Below are positions 1 through 9,078 of a stretch of DNA of 64,000 nt, in pieces. A program made the position numbers and the translations under genes. Source of the stretch: Paraglaciecola chathamensis S18K6 (GTDB taxonomy: Bacteria > Pseudomonadota > Gammaproteobacteria > Enterobacterales > Alteromonadaceae); NCBI GenBank assembly GCA_000314955.1, contig BAEM01000059.1, forward strand, positions 1 to 64,000, in the 5' to 3' direction. Positions within the stretch are counted from its first letter, which is position 1, and each line of letters opens with the position of its first letter. The notes beneath the pieces were generated by a model. That model was not told the DNA's origin and did not search any database. It saw nothing but the letters and a program-made list of their open reading frames with translations.

Positions 1-144
1 GTTTGAGTGTTGTTTGTATGACAAGTATTGAATCAAGAGTAAGACTAAAGAAATTTAGCGATGATTACGGCCCGACCTTAACAGGAACGGCATCAGCTTT
101 TACATATTGATTTATTAAGCTTAGGCTTGATAAATAACAGTTTA
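1..144 (+). other. 23S-5S rRNA internal transcribed spacer (partial)
   Basis: This stretch lies directly before the 5S gene and has no credible reading frame. By position it is the transcribed spacer of an rRNA operon whose 23S gene must end at or just before the window edge. I do not recognise the 23S 3' end inside the window. Confidence 0.6.
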
Positions 145-263
145 TGTCTGGCGGCCATAGCGATGCGGCCCCACCTGATCCCATCTCGAACTCAGAAGTG
201 AAACGCATTAGCGGCGATGGTAGTATGGGGTTTCCCCATGCGAGAGTAGCACACCGCCAGACT
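145..263 (+). rRNA. rrf: 5S ribosomal RNA
   Basis: The gene shows the conserved 5S landmarks in order: the 5' arm TGTCTGGCGGCCATAGCG, the block CGAACTCAGAAGTGAAACGC, the GATGGTAGT block and the CATGCGAGAGTAG block. The 3' end CCGCCAGAC pairs with the 5' GTCTGGCGG to close helix I. Its length of about 119 nt is normal. It is the last gene of an rRNA operon read on the plus strand and is followed by a strong intrinsic terminator. The exact ends may be off by one or two bases. Confidence 0.97.
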
Positions 264-276
264 TCCATTTAGAATG

Positions 277-303
277 AAGCCACCTTAATCGGGTGGCTTT
301 TTT
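277..303 (+). terminator. Intrinsic terminator of the rRNA operon
   Basis: An 8-bp stem (AAGCCACC / GGTGGCTT) with a 7-nt loop is followed by a run of T, 14 bp after 5S. Confidence 0.9.
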
Positions 304-906
304 CGTTTCTGCGCTACAAAAAACAATCAAAGGCTATCTAAACAACAATGATAAGGTGGCTTCATCCTAAGCGCTGTCGCGCAACGCTACCCCCACATGA
401 AGAAACCAAATCCATCGAGTGGCATTCAGCTCTAGCGCTTTGCATGAAATCTGAAGAACAACCCATCCGTGGTGTTGCGCACCAGCCACGCCATCCATGG
501 CGTGTCGTTCAGACGGGCAAAGCTTCGCTTCGCAAAAGCCTCCGTCTTCACCCCCATGCGACAACTGCGCTGCGAGACAACGCGGTTGCCGGAAGACAAC
601 GGTAGACTGTCATTACACGAAAAGCCCTGACAAAAAAACGGTCAGGGCTTTTTCGTATATGCGCTTCGCGCAAAAGCAACTCGGCAACAAACCTTCAGGG
701 TTGTACTAGTCACGGTATAAACACGTCCATGATGAAGGACTCCCCGCGACGGAGTGGCAGCCACGCCTTCCTTGGTGTGTAGTGCGGCTGGATGTTGCTG
801 TGCAACTAAAGATACCATCCTTACCCAGAGTGCTGGTATACCCGGGGCTATGCTGGTTGGGTGTTTATGTTATTGTTTCATAACTTCCTTTTTAGAGAAC
901 TTCGTA
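304..906. other. Non-coding region downstream of rRNA operon
   Basis: About 600 bp with only short frames that look spurious (348-605, 497-709). It holds an inverted copy of the 5S terminator arm (GATAAGGTGGCTTCAT, 350-365, against ATGAAGCCACC, 274-284) and several imperfect dyads, for example around 468-490 and 556-582. It also holds a second strong terminator at 621-653. No tRNA fold is visible. The upstream part of the frame starting at 754 is unlikely to be translated. Confidence 0.5.
621..653 (+). terminator. Intrinsic terminator, possibly a second rRNA-operon terminator
   Basis: An 11-bp perfect stem (AAAGCCCTGAC / GTCAGGGCTTT) is followed by T residues. No gene precedes it except the 5S, so it may be a back-up terminator for the rRNA operon or end an unrecognised transcript from 304-620. 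Confidence 0.75.
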
Positions 907-1851
907 ATGCGTTACTTGTCGATTATTAACTTTGCTTTCAGCGCTTTTATCTTAACGATTATTAATCTTTCGTTCGTTGATTACGCTCAGAGCGAGGTTA
1001 TTGATGAAAAACCATGTTTCTCTAATGGTTGGAGCAAAGCTAAATTCTTAGAGTTAAAGGATAACCATTTCTCTCTTAGCCGCTCCACAATACAAGAGCT
1101 ACTTCCACAACTTCGTTACTGTTTGGCATCTAATGACCCTGTCATCCGCGATGAGGTCGCTTTTGGTGCTTATTCAACATGGTTACGCGCTGGTCTTATT
1201 GGTAAACCAGAACTATCATCGCTGTTTGAAACATTGCTTAGCGATATAGCGCAAAATAAAGACGATGAACATTCGGTTTTCGGGCCTTTTGTTGTGCTTG
1301 TTTTCTCTGAAGTATTACGAGTCGATCGTAAAGTCCCTTATTTACAGCCAGAACAGCGAACGGAAGCGGTTAATATATTGTCGTCCTACATATTGATGGC
1401 TAATGATTACAGAGGCTTTGACGAGCAGCTTGGCTGGCGTCACAGTGTTGCCCATGCTTCCGATGCTGTTCTGCAGCTGGTTCTCAATCCAAGGATCAGT
1501 CCACTGCAGTTACAACAGATGTTAAATGCTATTGCTCGACAAGTAAGAGCGAAGGAGGCTCATTTCTATATTTATTCAGAGCCTGAGCGTTTAGCTAGGC
1601 CTGTATATTATGCGATGCGTCGAGGTGATGTGCCAATCGCTTATTGGAAGCAATGGATTAACGATGTTGCCGCTCCTAGCCCGTTTAATCATTGGGCTGA
1701 GGTGTTTACTAGCCAGCAAGGTTTAGCGCAGCGGCATAATGTAAAATCATTTTTGCTTAATTTGCGTAATTTTATCAGCCTTGGTAAGAATAATGAGCAG
1801 TTGACTGAGCTTGATATGGCTGTTCAACATGCGCTCAAAACTATGATGTGA
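907..1851 (+). CDS. Hypothetical secreted protein
   Basis: I do not recognise this 314-residue protein. The start at 907 gives a typical signal peptide: MRYLS, a hydrophobic stretch IINFAFSAFILTII, then a likely cleavage near residues 27-29 (YAQS). The open frame runs up to 754, but the extra 51 codons are Cys-rich and unlike a leader, so I reject that start. The mature part is polar and probably mostly helical (many Leu/Gln/Glu heptads) with no metal or catalytic motif I can name. It stands alone between an rRNA operon and a nitroreductase. The Shine-Dalgarno sequence is weak (AGAG), so the start is moderately certain. Confidence 0.65.
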   Translation: MRYLSIINFAFSAFILTIINLSFVDYAQSEVIDEKPCFSNGWSKAKFLELKDNHFSLSRSTIQELLPQLRYCLASNDPVIRDEVAFGAYSTWLRAGLIGKPELSSLFETLLSDIAQNKDDEHSVFGPFVVLVFSEVLRVDRKVPYLQPEQRTEAVNILSSYILMANDYRGFDEQLGWRHSVAHASDAVLQLVLNPRISPLQLQQMLNAIARQVRAKEAHFYIYSEPERLARPVYYAMRRGDVPIAYWKQWINDVAAPSPFNHWAEVFTSQQGLAQRHNVKSFLLNLRNFISLGKNNEQLTELDMAVQHALKTMM

Positions 1852-2010
1852 GGTAATTTATGCTGATATGATGAGTTTCATTCCAGCGTATTTGTATTGT
1901 CAAAGTAATCAATAAAGACTTTCAATATTTTGCCTAATTATCAGTGGAGCAAAAAGAGCATAAACTTCCGTCCATACTTTTAGATATCCTTATAAACAAG
2001 GCGGTAAACA

Positions 2011-2667
2011 ATGTCTCATCAAATTATTAAAGATTTAAGCACGCGTTATACAGTTAAAAAATACGATACAGCTAAGCGTATTTCGGCAGAAGATATTGCC
2101 GTAATTAAAGAAGCTATTCGCTTATCAGCTTCGTCGATAAACTCACAACCGTGGAAGTTCATCCTAGTTGAAAGTGATGAAGGCAAGCAACGCCTACATG
2201 ACACGTTTGCTAACAAGCATCAATTCAATCAGTTGCATGCCAAAGAGGCGTCGCATACTTTGTTGCTAGCTTATGATCCTAAATTTACTAAAGAAAAATT
2301 CTCTAAGCGAGTTGATGCTGAAGTAAGCTCAGGGCATTTGCCTGCCGAAATGCGTGATTCATTTATGGGTGCGTACGCATTCGCAGAAATGAACACAGAT
2401 GAAAATGGTTACAATGGTAGCTGGACTAAGGCACAAGTGTATTTAGCTTTAGGTAATATCATGCATACGCTAGCACGCTTAGGTATCGCCTCTACACCAA
2501 TGGAAGGGGTAGATCACGAGCTTATCGGAGAGAAGTTCCAACAGGAACTCGATGGTCACATATGTGAAGTTGCGTTGGCTATGGGTTATCAAAACGCTGA
2601 AGACGATTGGAACTATGGGTTGCCAAAAGCGCGCTTAGCAATTGAGGAAATTATTGAAGTGGTTTAA
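2011..2667 (+). CDS. nfsB: NAD(P)H nitroreductase / dihydropteridine reductase, NfsB-like
   Basis: This is an FMN-dependent oxidoreductase of the nitroreductase family, which reduces nitroaromatics, quinones or pterins with NAD(P)H in the cytoplasm. Family signs are the N-terminal STRYTVKKYD block, the FMN-contacting SASSINSQPWKF block near residues 38-50, the mid-protein KAQVYLALGNIMHTLARLGI helix and the GIASTPMEG(V/F) turn. Its 218 residues match the 217 of E. coli NfsB. An AAGG(C)GG Shine-Dalgarno sequence lies 7-8 bp before the ATG. It is a single gene closed by its own terminator. The physiological substrate cannot be told from sequence. Confidence 0.9.
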   Translation: MSHQIIKDLSTRYTVKKYDTAKRISAEDIAVIKEAIRLSASSINSQPWKFILVESDEGKQRLHDTFANKHQFNQLHAKEASHTLLLAYDPKFTKEKFSKRVDAEVSSGHLPAEMRDSFMGAYAFAEMNTDENGYNGSWTKAQVYLALGNIMHTLARLGIASTPMEGVDHELIGEKFQQELDGHICEVALAMGYQNAEDDWNYGLPKARLAIEEIIEVV

Positions 2668-2691
2668 CACATTAATCCTCATTCATTATAA

Positions 2692-2717
2692 AGAGCCGAG
2701 ATTTATCTCGGCTTTTG
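2692..2717 (+). terminator. Intrinsic terminator after nfsB
   Basis: A 7-bp stem (AGCCGAG / CTCGGCT) with a 6-nt loop ATTTAT is followed by TTTT. It also lies 28 bp after the end of the convergent hutG and may serve both. Confidence 0.85.
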
Positions 2718-2744
2718 CCGTTACATAGAAGCATGTAGACGCTT

Positions 2745-3725
2745 CTAAGAAAATCTCGCGTCAATGCTTTCGAAGACTAACCGTGCTGCGAGCCTAGCAG
2801 TACGCTGGTCGATGTCGTATTTCGGGTTTAACTCAGCGATATCCATAAGAGGCCATTGATAGCCAAGAATTGTCTGTTGAGAAGCTAACCAGCGAAGAGT
2901 TTCCAGTACAAACTTGATATTAATTCCTAGGCTACTCGGTGCACTTACCCCGGGGGCGATGTCGCTAGGGAACGCATCAAGGCAAATCGTGACATACAGC
3001 ACATCTATTTCCCTTAACATGGGGAGAAGGAGCGATTGGGCACTTTCTAGGCAGCAATTCTCATCAAGTAAAAACTGTGTGTTACTTTGTAGGGCAAATT
3101 CAAATAGCGCGCGTGTGTTAGCCATTCTTGATACACCTAGACAAGCGTAATGAAACGCCGATGTGTTATCCGCGCAGTGCTGAAAAATCTGGCGAAATGG
3201 TGTGCCTGAACTTGCATTCGGCGCCGGTTTTCGTAAATCAAAGTGTGCATCAAAATTGATTATACCGATACGTTTCTGACCTGCGGTAGGCGCATCTGTA
3301 TGGTTAAATGCCTGATGTAATCCCAAGTAACTGCCCCAAGCGATCTCGTGGCCGCCCCCAAGCCCAATTACGAACGCGCTCTGTTGTAATGAGTTTGCTA
3401 CTTGTTGGGCGTATTCCTGTTGGCAATCCGCTAAACTGGATTGTGCGTTTATATCGCCTCGGTCGTGTAGATTCACATTATATTGGTACGGAAGATTTGC
3501 TAATACAGAGCGAATTTCTTTGGGGCCATTTTGGGCTCCCGCTCTGCCTTTGTTCTCTTTGACGCCAAGATCGCAAGCAAGGCCTAAAAGGTGACAATTG
3601 GGTAAATTGGGCTCTGAATTGGTGGAATTCATCACTTGATGCCATCTCAGGCCTTGTTTTCCATCCTCTTCGTCAGTTCTACCTTGCCATTTGAATTCAC
3701 TCAACAATTCAACGCTCCTCACCAT
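2745..3725 (-). CDS. hutG: Formimidoylglutamase HutG (arginase/ureohydrolase family)
   Basis: Hydrolyses N-formimidoyl-L-glutamate to glutamate and formamide, the last step of histidine degradation. Ureohydrolase metal motifs are visible: GGGHE (His126), NFDAHFD (Asp159, His161, Asp163) and ICLDAFPSD (Asp250). The N-terminal WQGRTDEEDG block (residues 13-22) is typical of HutG, which supports the upstream start at 3725 over Met32. At the first Asp of the second metal motif (IDLD/SxDxD in many relatives) the codon is TGC, Cys248. I cannot say how common this is in the family. The gene overlaps hutI by 17 bp and is its downstream operon partner. Confidence 0.92.
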   Translation of the reverse strand: MVRSVELLSEFKWQGRTDEEDGKQGLRWHQVMNSTNSEPNLPNCHLLGLACDLGVKENKGRAGAQNGPKEIRSVLANLPYQYNVNLHDRGDINAQSSLADCQQEYAQQVANSLQQSAFVIGLGGGHEIAWGSYLGLHQAFNHTDAPTAGQKRIGIINFDAHFDLRKPAPNASSGTPFRQIFQHCADNTSAFHYACLGVSRMANTRALFEFALQSNTQFLLDENCCLESAQSLLLPMLREIDVLYVTICLDAFPSDIAPGVSAPSSLGINIKFVLETLRWLASQQTILGYQWPLMDIAELNPKYDIDQRTARLAARLVFESIDARFS

Positions 3726-4932
3726 TTACCCATATACGAGATGGGCGAACTTGGTTAATCCCATAGCTCAATTCACACGGGTGTTGTATGTTCCACAACC
3801 CAAGATCTGCATCGAACCCAGTTACAATCTGACCTTTACGATTTAGCCCTAAGGCCTGAGCTGCATGACGAGTAACCCCTAATAAGGTTTCTTCTGGCGT
3901 CATACCGAATAACACGCAGCCCATGTTCATTATCGTTAATAAAGAGGCAATAGGGGAGCTACCGGGGTTAAGATCTGTCGCGATTGCCATCGGTACGTTG
4001 TGAGCCCGTAGCGCTGCAATTGGCGGCAACTGCGTTTCACGCAATGAATAGAATGCGCCAGGTAATACTACGGCAACAGTGTTGGATTTGGCCAGAGCAG
4101 GGATGTCCTCAGGTTGTAAATATTCTATGTGATCTACTGACAGCGCGTGATACTTGGCGGCAAGTTTGGCGCCCTTTAAATCAGATAATTGTTCTACGTG
4201 TGCCTTCACATTTAAGCCGTGGTCCTTGGCAGCAATGAATACTGTTTCACATTGAGCCGGTGTAAAGCCGATAGTCTCACAAAATACGTCTACGCTGGTT
4301 GCTAACCCTTGTTTTACTACCTCAGGCAACACTTGTTCACACACAAACTTAATGTATTCGTCAGGGGATTCACGATACTCTTTCGGCACGCTGTGCGCAC
4401 CAAGATAAGTGGGCTCAATGTTTACGCTTAATGTCCTCTCTAAATCCTTAGCCACGTGTAGCATTCTCAGCTCAGTTTCTAGATCCAGACCGTAGCCTGA
4501 TTTCACTTCAATTGTTGTTACGCCTTCTTCAATTAAGCGTGCTGCACGATTCTTGGCTAAATGTAGCAAGCTCTCATAAGAGGCTTGTCGAGTTGCATTC
4601 ACCGTGCTTTGAATACCCCCACCTTGCTTGGCTATTTCTGAATACGACTTGCCTTGCTGGCGCATTTCAAACTCAGAGGCGCGGTTACCTGCGTAGACCA
4701 AATGCGTGTGGCAATCAATTAAGCCTGGTAATAACCACTGCCCTTGGCCATCGATAACATTAATCCCATCTGCGGATAAATGATTAGCGTTGTCAATTTT
4801 TTCGATGCGACCGGCATTAATATAAACCGACCCATTCTCTTTAATTCCATAAGGTACATTAGCAACGTTAGAAGACGCGCTCATCGTCGCTATGTTGACG
4901 TTGTTTATACAGAAACCTGCGGTCTTTCTCAT
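3709..4932 (-). CDS. hutI: Imidazolonepropionase HutI
   Basis: A cytoplasmic amidohydrolase that opens 4-imidazolone-5-propanoate to N-formimidoyl-L-glutamate, step 3 of histidine degradation. The 407-residue length is normal. Visible motifs are the metal-binding DCHTHLVYAG (His75, His77), KSGYGL, the EPTYLGAHSVP block with the next metal His, KAHVEQLSD, and the C-terminal ATDLNPGSSP with the catalytic/metal Asp. It is first in a two-gene operon with hutG and diverges from hutC across a 100-bp region that carries the HutC operator. Confidence 0.96.
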   Translation of the reverse strand: MRKTAGFCINNVNIATMSASSNVANVPYGIKENGSVYINAGRIEKIDNANHLSADGINVIDGQGQWLLPGLIDCHTHLVYAGNRASEFEMRQQGKSYSEIAKQGGGIQSTVNATRQASYESLLHLAKNRAARLIEEGVTTIEVKSGYGLDLETELRMLHVAKDLERTLSVNIEPTYLGAHSVPKEYRESPDEYIKFVCEQVLPEVVKQGLATSVDVFCETIGFTPAQCETVFIAAKDHGLNVKAHVEQLSDLKGAKLAAKYHALSVDHIEYLQPEDIPALAKSNTVAVVLPGAFYSLRETQLPPIAALRAHNVPMAIATDLNPGSSPIASLLTIMNMGCVLFGMTPEETLLGVTRHAAQALGLNRKGQIVTGFDADLGLWNIQHPCELSYGINQVRPSRIWVNGEER

Positions 4933-4967
4933 GTTGCACCTCTCACATTGAATTTTTAGTTATCGTA

Positions 4968-4991
4968 CTTGTATGCACTTGTATATACAAG
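4968..4991. promoter_or_regulatory. HutC operator between divergent hutIG and hutCUH
   Basis: Positions 4978-4991 are a perfect 14-bp palindrome, CTTGTATATACAAG. It differs at one central base from the CTTGTATGTACAAG-type operators known for pseudomonad HutC. A second half-site, CTTGTATG, starts at 4968. The position, 36-46 bp before hutI and 42-55 bp before the preferred hutC start, fits repression of both divergent units and autoregulation of hutC, relieved by urocanate. The alternative hutC start at 4973 would put the operator inside the coding region, which argues against that start. Confidence 0.82.
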
Positions 4992-5032
4992 CTGGTTGGG
5001 TTAAATTGCGAAAATCAAAACAGAGAGTCGTT

Positions 5033-5749
5033 ATGCAACCTAGATACATTAAAATTAAATCAGCCATCATCGATAGCATAGAAGCGGGAAAGATGAAGCC
5101 AGGCGATAAAGTGGACTCAGAAAATCAATTGGCAGAAATATTCAAGGTGAGTCGTATGACGGCTAGGCGGGCCTTAACTGAATTGGTAGACGAAGGTGTG
5201 CTAGCGCGAAGCCAAGGGCTAGGAACGTTTGTAAATGATCATCGGCCGATGAGTTCCCTGCTCGAAATTCGTAGTATCGATGATGAAATTCTTCAGCGCG
5301 GTCACACCTACTCCAATCAGGTGCTAACTCAATTGAAAGTCAAGGCAACTAGTGAACAGGGAGCTTGGCTTGATGTTCCAACAGGAACTGAGTTATTTCA
5401 CACCTGCATTGTGCATTATGAAAATGAGTTGCCTGTTCAGTTGGAAGACCGTTTAGTGAATCCACAATGGGCTCCTGATTATCTAACACAGGACTTTAGT
5501 CAAACTACCGCAAATCACTATTTAAATAGCGTGGCTCCACTAACTCAGGCGGACCATGCGATTGAAGCGATATTACCCACCCAATATGTTGCTAAGTCTT
5601 TGGCCATTGAGCCAAACCAGCCCTGCTTGCAGGTAAGTCGTCGTACATATTCAGCTAAAGGCATTGTGAGTTACGCTTTATTATTCCACCCCGGAAACCG
5701 TTATCGCATTGGTGGGCATCTCGATTTCTCTCACTCAATCAGGAGTTAA
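5033..5749 (+). CDS. hutC: Histidine utilisation repressor HutC (GntR family)
   Basis: An N-terminal GntR winged helix (residues about 1-70; [14 protein letters not shown], then [20 protein letters not shown] as recognition helix region) is joined to a UTRA effector domain (about 90-235) that binds urocanate in characterised HutC proteins. I take the ATG at 5033 (MQPRYIK), preceded by a GAGAG-type Shine-Dalgarno, rather than the frame start at 4973. The stop codon ends 1 bp before the hutU ATG, and the hutU ribosome site lies in the last hutC codons, so the two are probably translationally coupled. Together with the palindromic operator just upstream the assignment is firm. Confidence 0.93.
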   Translation: MQPRYIKIKSAIIDSIEAGKMKPGDKVDSENQLAEIFKVSRMTARRALTELVDEGVLARSQGLGTFVNDHRPMSSLLEIRSIDDEILQRGHTYSNQVLTQLKVKATSEQGAWLDVPTGTELFHTCIVHYENELPVQLEDRLVNPQWAPDYLTQDFSQTTANHYLNSVAPLTQADHAIEAILPTQYVAKSLAIEPNQPCLQVSRRTYSAKGIVSYALLFHPGNRYRIGGHLDFSHSIRS

Positions 5750-5750
5750 T

Positions 5751-7451
5751 ATGGATCGTATTGATAAGAACCGTACCATTCGCGCGCCAAGAGGGAGCGT
5801 GTTAAATACTAAAAGCTGGCAGACCGAAGCCGCACTACGTATGTTGATGAACAATCTCGATCCTGATGTAGCTGAGCATCCGCATGCACTTGTTGTTTAC
5901 GGTGGGATTGGGCGTGCGGCCAGAGATTGGCCAAGCTACGACAAAATAGTTGAAGTCCTTAAACGTTTGAATAATGACGAAACCTTGTTGGTGCAAAGCG
6001 GCAAGCCGGTAGGCGTCTTTCCTACCCATGAAAATGCCCCTCGCGTGTTGATTGCCAACTCAAACCTTGTCCCTCATTGGGCAAATTGGGAGCATTTTAA
6101 TGAGCTAGATAAAAAAGGTTTGATGATGTACGGGCAAATGACCGCGGGATCTTGGATTTACATCGGTTCACAAGGCATAGTGCAAGGCACGTACGAAACA
6201 TTTGTAAGCATTGCAAAGGCACATTTTCACGGTAAAGCAGAAGGACGTTGGATACTTACCGCAGGACTAGGCGGGATGGGGGGAGCCCAGCCGTTGGCCG
6301 CTGTTATGGCAGGGTTTTCGATGTTAGCGGTTGAGGTGGATGAAAGCCGTATTGATTTTAGAATAAAGACAGGGTACCTGGATAAAAAGGCGACAACTTT
6401 GCCTCAAGCTTTGGCTTTGCTGGAAGAGGCCAAACGGAGTAATAAATCAGTGTCTGTTGGGTTACTCGCCAATGCCGCAGATGTTTTCCCTGAGCTTTTG
6501 GCTATGGGCGTGGTACCCGATGTAGTTACGGATCAAACCAGTGCTCATGACCCCTTAAATGGCTACTTGCCCAAAGGCTGGTCTCTTAAACAAGCCTCTG
6601 AAGTGCGAGCACAGGATGAAGCAAAAATAGTCAAAGCAGCGAAGCAATCAATGTCGGTACATGTACAGGCTATGCTCGGTCTACAGGCTGCAGGGTCAGC
6701 CACGTTAGATTATGGCAATAACATTCGCCAAATGGCTTTAGAAGAAGGGGTGAAGAACGCTTTCGACTTTCCTGGGTTTGTTCCTGCCTATATCCGGCCT
6801 CTATTTTGCCAAGGGATCGGGCCTTTTCGCTGGGTTGCGTTATCTGGCGACCCCGAAGATATTTATAAGACTGATGCCAAAGTTAAAGAGCTGATCCCAG
6901 ACAATGCTCATTTACATCAATGGTTGGATATGGCCAAAGCAAAAATTCAATTCCAAGGGCTACCCGCGCGTATCTGCTGGGTAGGCTTAGGGGAGAGACA
7001 GAAACTTGGCCTGGCATTTAATGAAATGGTACGTCAAGGTGAGCTTAGTGCGCCCATCGTGATTGGGCGTGACCATTTAGACTCAGGCTCGGTAGCTTCA
7101 CCGAATCGCGAAACAGAAGGGATGCTCGACGGCTCTGATGCAGTGTCAGATTGGCCTTTGCTCAATGCTATGCTCAATACCGCCGGTGGCGCTACTTGGG
7201 TGAGTTTGCACCATGGTGGAGGCGTTGGCATGGGATTTAGTCAGCACTCGGGCGTCGTCATACTCTGTGATGGCTCAGCTGAGGCCGACCAACGTATTGC
7301 GCGGGTATTGCATAACGACCCAGCAACAGGCGTGATGCGCCATGCAGATGCGGGCTATGATTTAGCCATACAGTGCGCCACCGGGCATAAACTCGATTTG
7401 CCTATGTTAGCGAATAGTACGGTTAGCAACACGACTAAGGGGCAGGGATAA
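5751..7451 (+). CDS. hutU: Urocanate hydratase (urocanase) HutU
   Basis: Converts urocanate to 4-imidazolone-5-propanoate using tightly bound NAD+, step 2 of histidine degradation. The preferred ATG at 5751 is preceded by CAGGAG and gives 566 residues, close to the usual 555-560. Highly conserved blocks are [26 protein letters not shown], the NAD-binding [41 protein letters not shown] with the conserved catalytic-site Cys region, and [11 protein letters not shown]. It is the middle gene of hutC-hutU-hutH. Confidence 0.97.
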   Translation: MDRIDKNRTIRAPRGSVLNTKSWQTEAALRMLMNNLDPDVAEHPHALVVYGGIGRAARDWPSYDKIVEVLKRLNNDETLLVQSGKPVGVFPTHENAPRVLIANSNLVPHWANWEHFNELDKKGLMMYGQMTAGSWIYIGSQGIVQGTYETFVSIAKAHFHGKAEGRWILTAGLGGMGGAQPLAAVMAGFSMLAVEVDESRIDFRIKTGYLDKKATTLPQALALLEEAKRSNKSVSVGLLANAADVFPELLAMGVVPDVVTDQTSAHDPLNGYLPKGWSLKQASEVRAQDEAKIVKAAKQSMSVHVQAMLGLQAAGSATLDYGNNIRQMALEEGVKNAFDFPGFVPAYIRPLFCQGIGPFRWVALSGDPEDIYKTDAKVKELIPDNAHLHQWLDMAKAKIQFQGLPARICWVGLGERQKLGLAFNEMVRQGELSAPIVIGRDHLDSGSVASPNRETEGMLDGSDAVSDWPLLNAMLNTAGGATWVSLHHGGGVGMGFSQHSGVVILCDGSAEADQRIARVLHNDPATGVMRHADAGYDLAIQCATGHKLDLPMLANSTVSNTTKGQG

Positions 7452-7454
7452 ACC

Positions 7455-8984
7455 ATGACGACTAAATATACTCTTCATCCCGGTACGCTTTGCATTGAAA
7501 CCTTACGTCAAGTACATCGCCGCCATGTACCCATAGTTTTGGCGCCTGAAAGCTTTGCGGCTATAAACATGGCAGAGCAAACTGTGCAAAATGTTATCAC
7601 ACAAGGACGTACAGTTTACGGTATCAATACCGGGTTTGGTTTGCTCGCTAACACAAAAATCGAAGTGGATGAATTGGAGCTATTGCAGCGCAGCATCGTA
7701 CTATCACATGCGGCAGGTATTGGAGATTTTATGTCAGGTGCGGTAGTGAGGCTACTCATGCTGCTGAAGATTAATTCACTTGCCCGTGGCTTTTCTGGGA
7801 TCCGCTTAAGTGTTATTGAAGCCTTAATTGCGCTGTATAATCATGAAGTTTATCCAGCCATACCAGAGAAAGGCTCGGTGGGCGCATCCGGCGATTTAGC
7901 CCCACTAGCGCATATGAGTGCAGTTCTTTTAGGGGAAGGTGAGGTTATTTACCAAGGCAATCGTATTTCGGCAGAAAAAGGGCTGATGATTGCTGGTTTG
8001 CAGCCAATTTCACTCGCACCTAAAGAAGGATTGGCGTTACTCAATGGTACTCAGGCTTCAACCGCGTTTGCCTTGCAAGGGTTGTTTTATGCTGAAAATG
8101 CACTGACTAGCTCCGTTGCAATAGGTGCGTTGTCAGTGGATGCAGCTCTTGGCTCTAGAGTGCCCTTTGATGAGCGCATTCATGTGGTGCGCGGCCATCA
8201 AGCACAGATTGACGTAGCATCCGGTTTTAGAGCCTTACTGCAAGAATCTGAAATAGGCCACTCTCATGGTGGTTGTGAAAAAGTACAAGACCCCTATTCA
8301 TTACGCTGTCAGCCACAAGTGATGGGCGCCTGCTTGCAACAAATTCGATATGCCAAAGAGATACTCGTCACCGAGGCCAATGGCGTCTCGGACAATCCCT
8401 TAGTCTTTGCAGAATCAGATGACATATTATCTGGGGGGAATTTTCATGCCGAAACTGTCGCCATGGCCGCTGATATGCTTGCCATTGCGTTAGCCGAAAT
8501 AGGCGCTCTGTCCGAGCGGCGTATGGCCCTGTTAATAGATTCTAATTTGAGCGGCTTGCCGCCATTTTTAGTGGATAATGGCGGGGTGAATTCTGGTTTT
8601 ATGATAGCCCAAGTAACAAGCGCCGCCCTTGCCAGCGAAAACAAAACGTACGCCCATCCAGCATCAATCGACTCATTACAGACCTCGGCAAACCAGGAAG
8701 ACCATGTGTCTATGGCGACGTTTGCTGGACGTCGATTACGAGATATTTTTGATAACGTTGCGGGTATTTTAGCCATTGAATGGTTGGCTGCTTGCCAAGG
8801 GATTGATTTTCGGTTCCCGCTTAAAACCAGCCAACGATTGCAGGATGTTCACGCGTTGCTGCGCAGTAAAGTGACTTTTTACGACAAAGATAGATATTTC
8901 TCACCTGATATTGAGCAAGCGAAGCAATTAATTACGCGCTCATTGTTGCAAGACTTGATAAAAGATGAGATTCAACTGCCGTGA
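7455..8984 (+). CDS. hutH: Histidine ammonia-lyase HutH
   Basis: Deaminates L-histidine to trans-urocanate and ammonia, the entry step of the pathway. The ASGDLAPL block holds Ala144-Ser145-Gly146, which cyclise into the MIO cofactor. Other family marks are YGINTGFG (Tyr55) and the C-terminal NQEDHVSMA block. The length of 509 matches the family. The start lies 3 bp after the hutU stop with a GGGGCAGGG purine tract before it. With HutU, HutI and HutG the window encodes the complete four-enzyme route to glutamate and formamide. No histidine transporter or hutF is seen here. Confidence 0.97.
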   Translation: MTTKYTLHPGTLCIETLRQVHRRHVPIVLAPESFAAINMAEQTVQNVITQGRTVYGINTGFGLLANTKIEVDELELLQRSIVLSHAAGIGDFMSGAVVRLLMLLKINSLARGFSGIRLSVIEALIALYNHEVYPAIPEKGSVGASGDLAPLAHMSAVLLGEGEVIYQGNRISAEKGLMIAGLQPISLAPKEGLALLNGTQASTAFALQGLFYAENALTSSVAIGALSVDAALGSRVPFDERIHVVRGHQAQIDVASGFRALLQESEIGHSHGGCEKVQDPYSLRCQPQVMGACLQQIRYAKEILVTEANGVSDNPLVFAESDDILSGGNFHAETVAMAADMLAIALAEIGALSERRMALLIDSNLSGLPPFLVDNGGVNSGFMIAQVTSAALASENKTYAHPASIDSLQTSANQEDHVSMATFAGRRLRDIFDNVAGILAIEWLAACQGIDFRFPLKTSQRLQDVHALLRSKVTFYDKDRYFSPDIEQAKQLITRSLLQDLIKDEIQLP

Positions 8985-9078
8985 GAACGTTCCGCTGAAA
9001 AGATTACAAATTGTTAAGAATCCGAGGTCGTATTTAAATTAATCTATTTACCTGGTTAATCAATGAAACGATCTGGGA

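Noticed and set aside
348-709. Two overlapping frames (348-605, 497-709) downstream of 5S
   Set aside because: Composition is Arg/His/Pro-rich, there is no ribosome site, and one runs through the terminator at 621-653.
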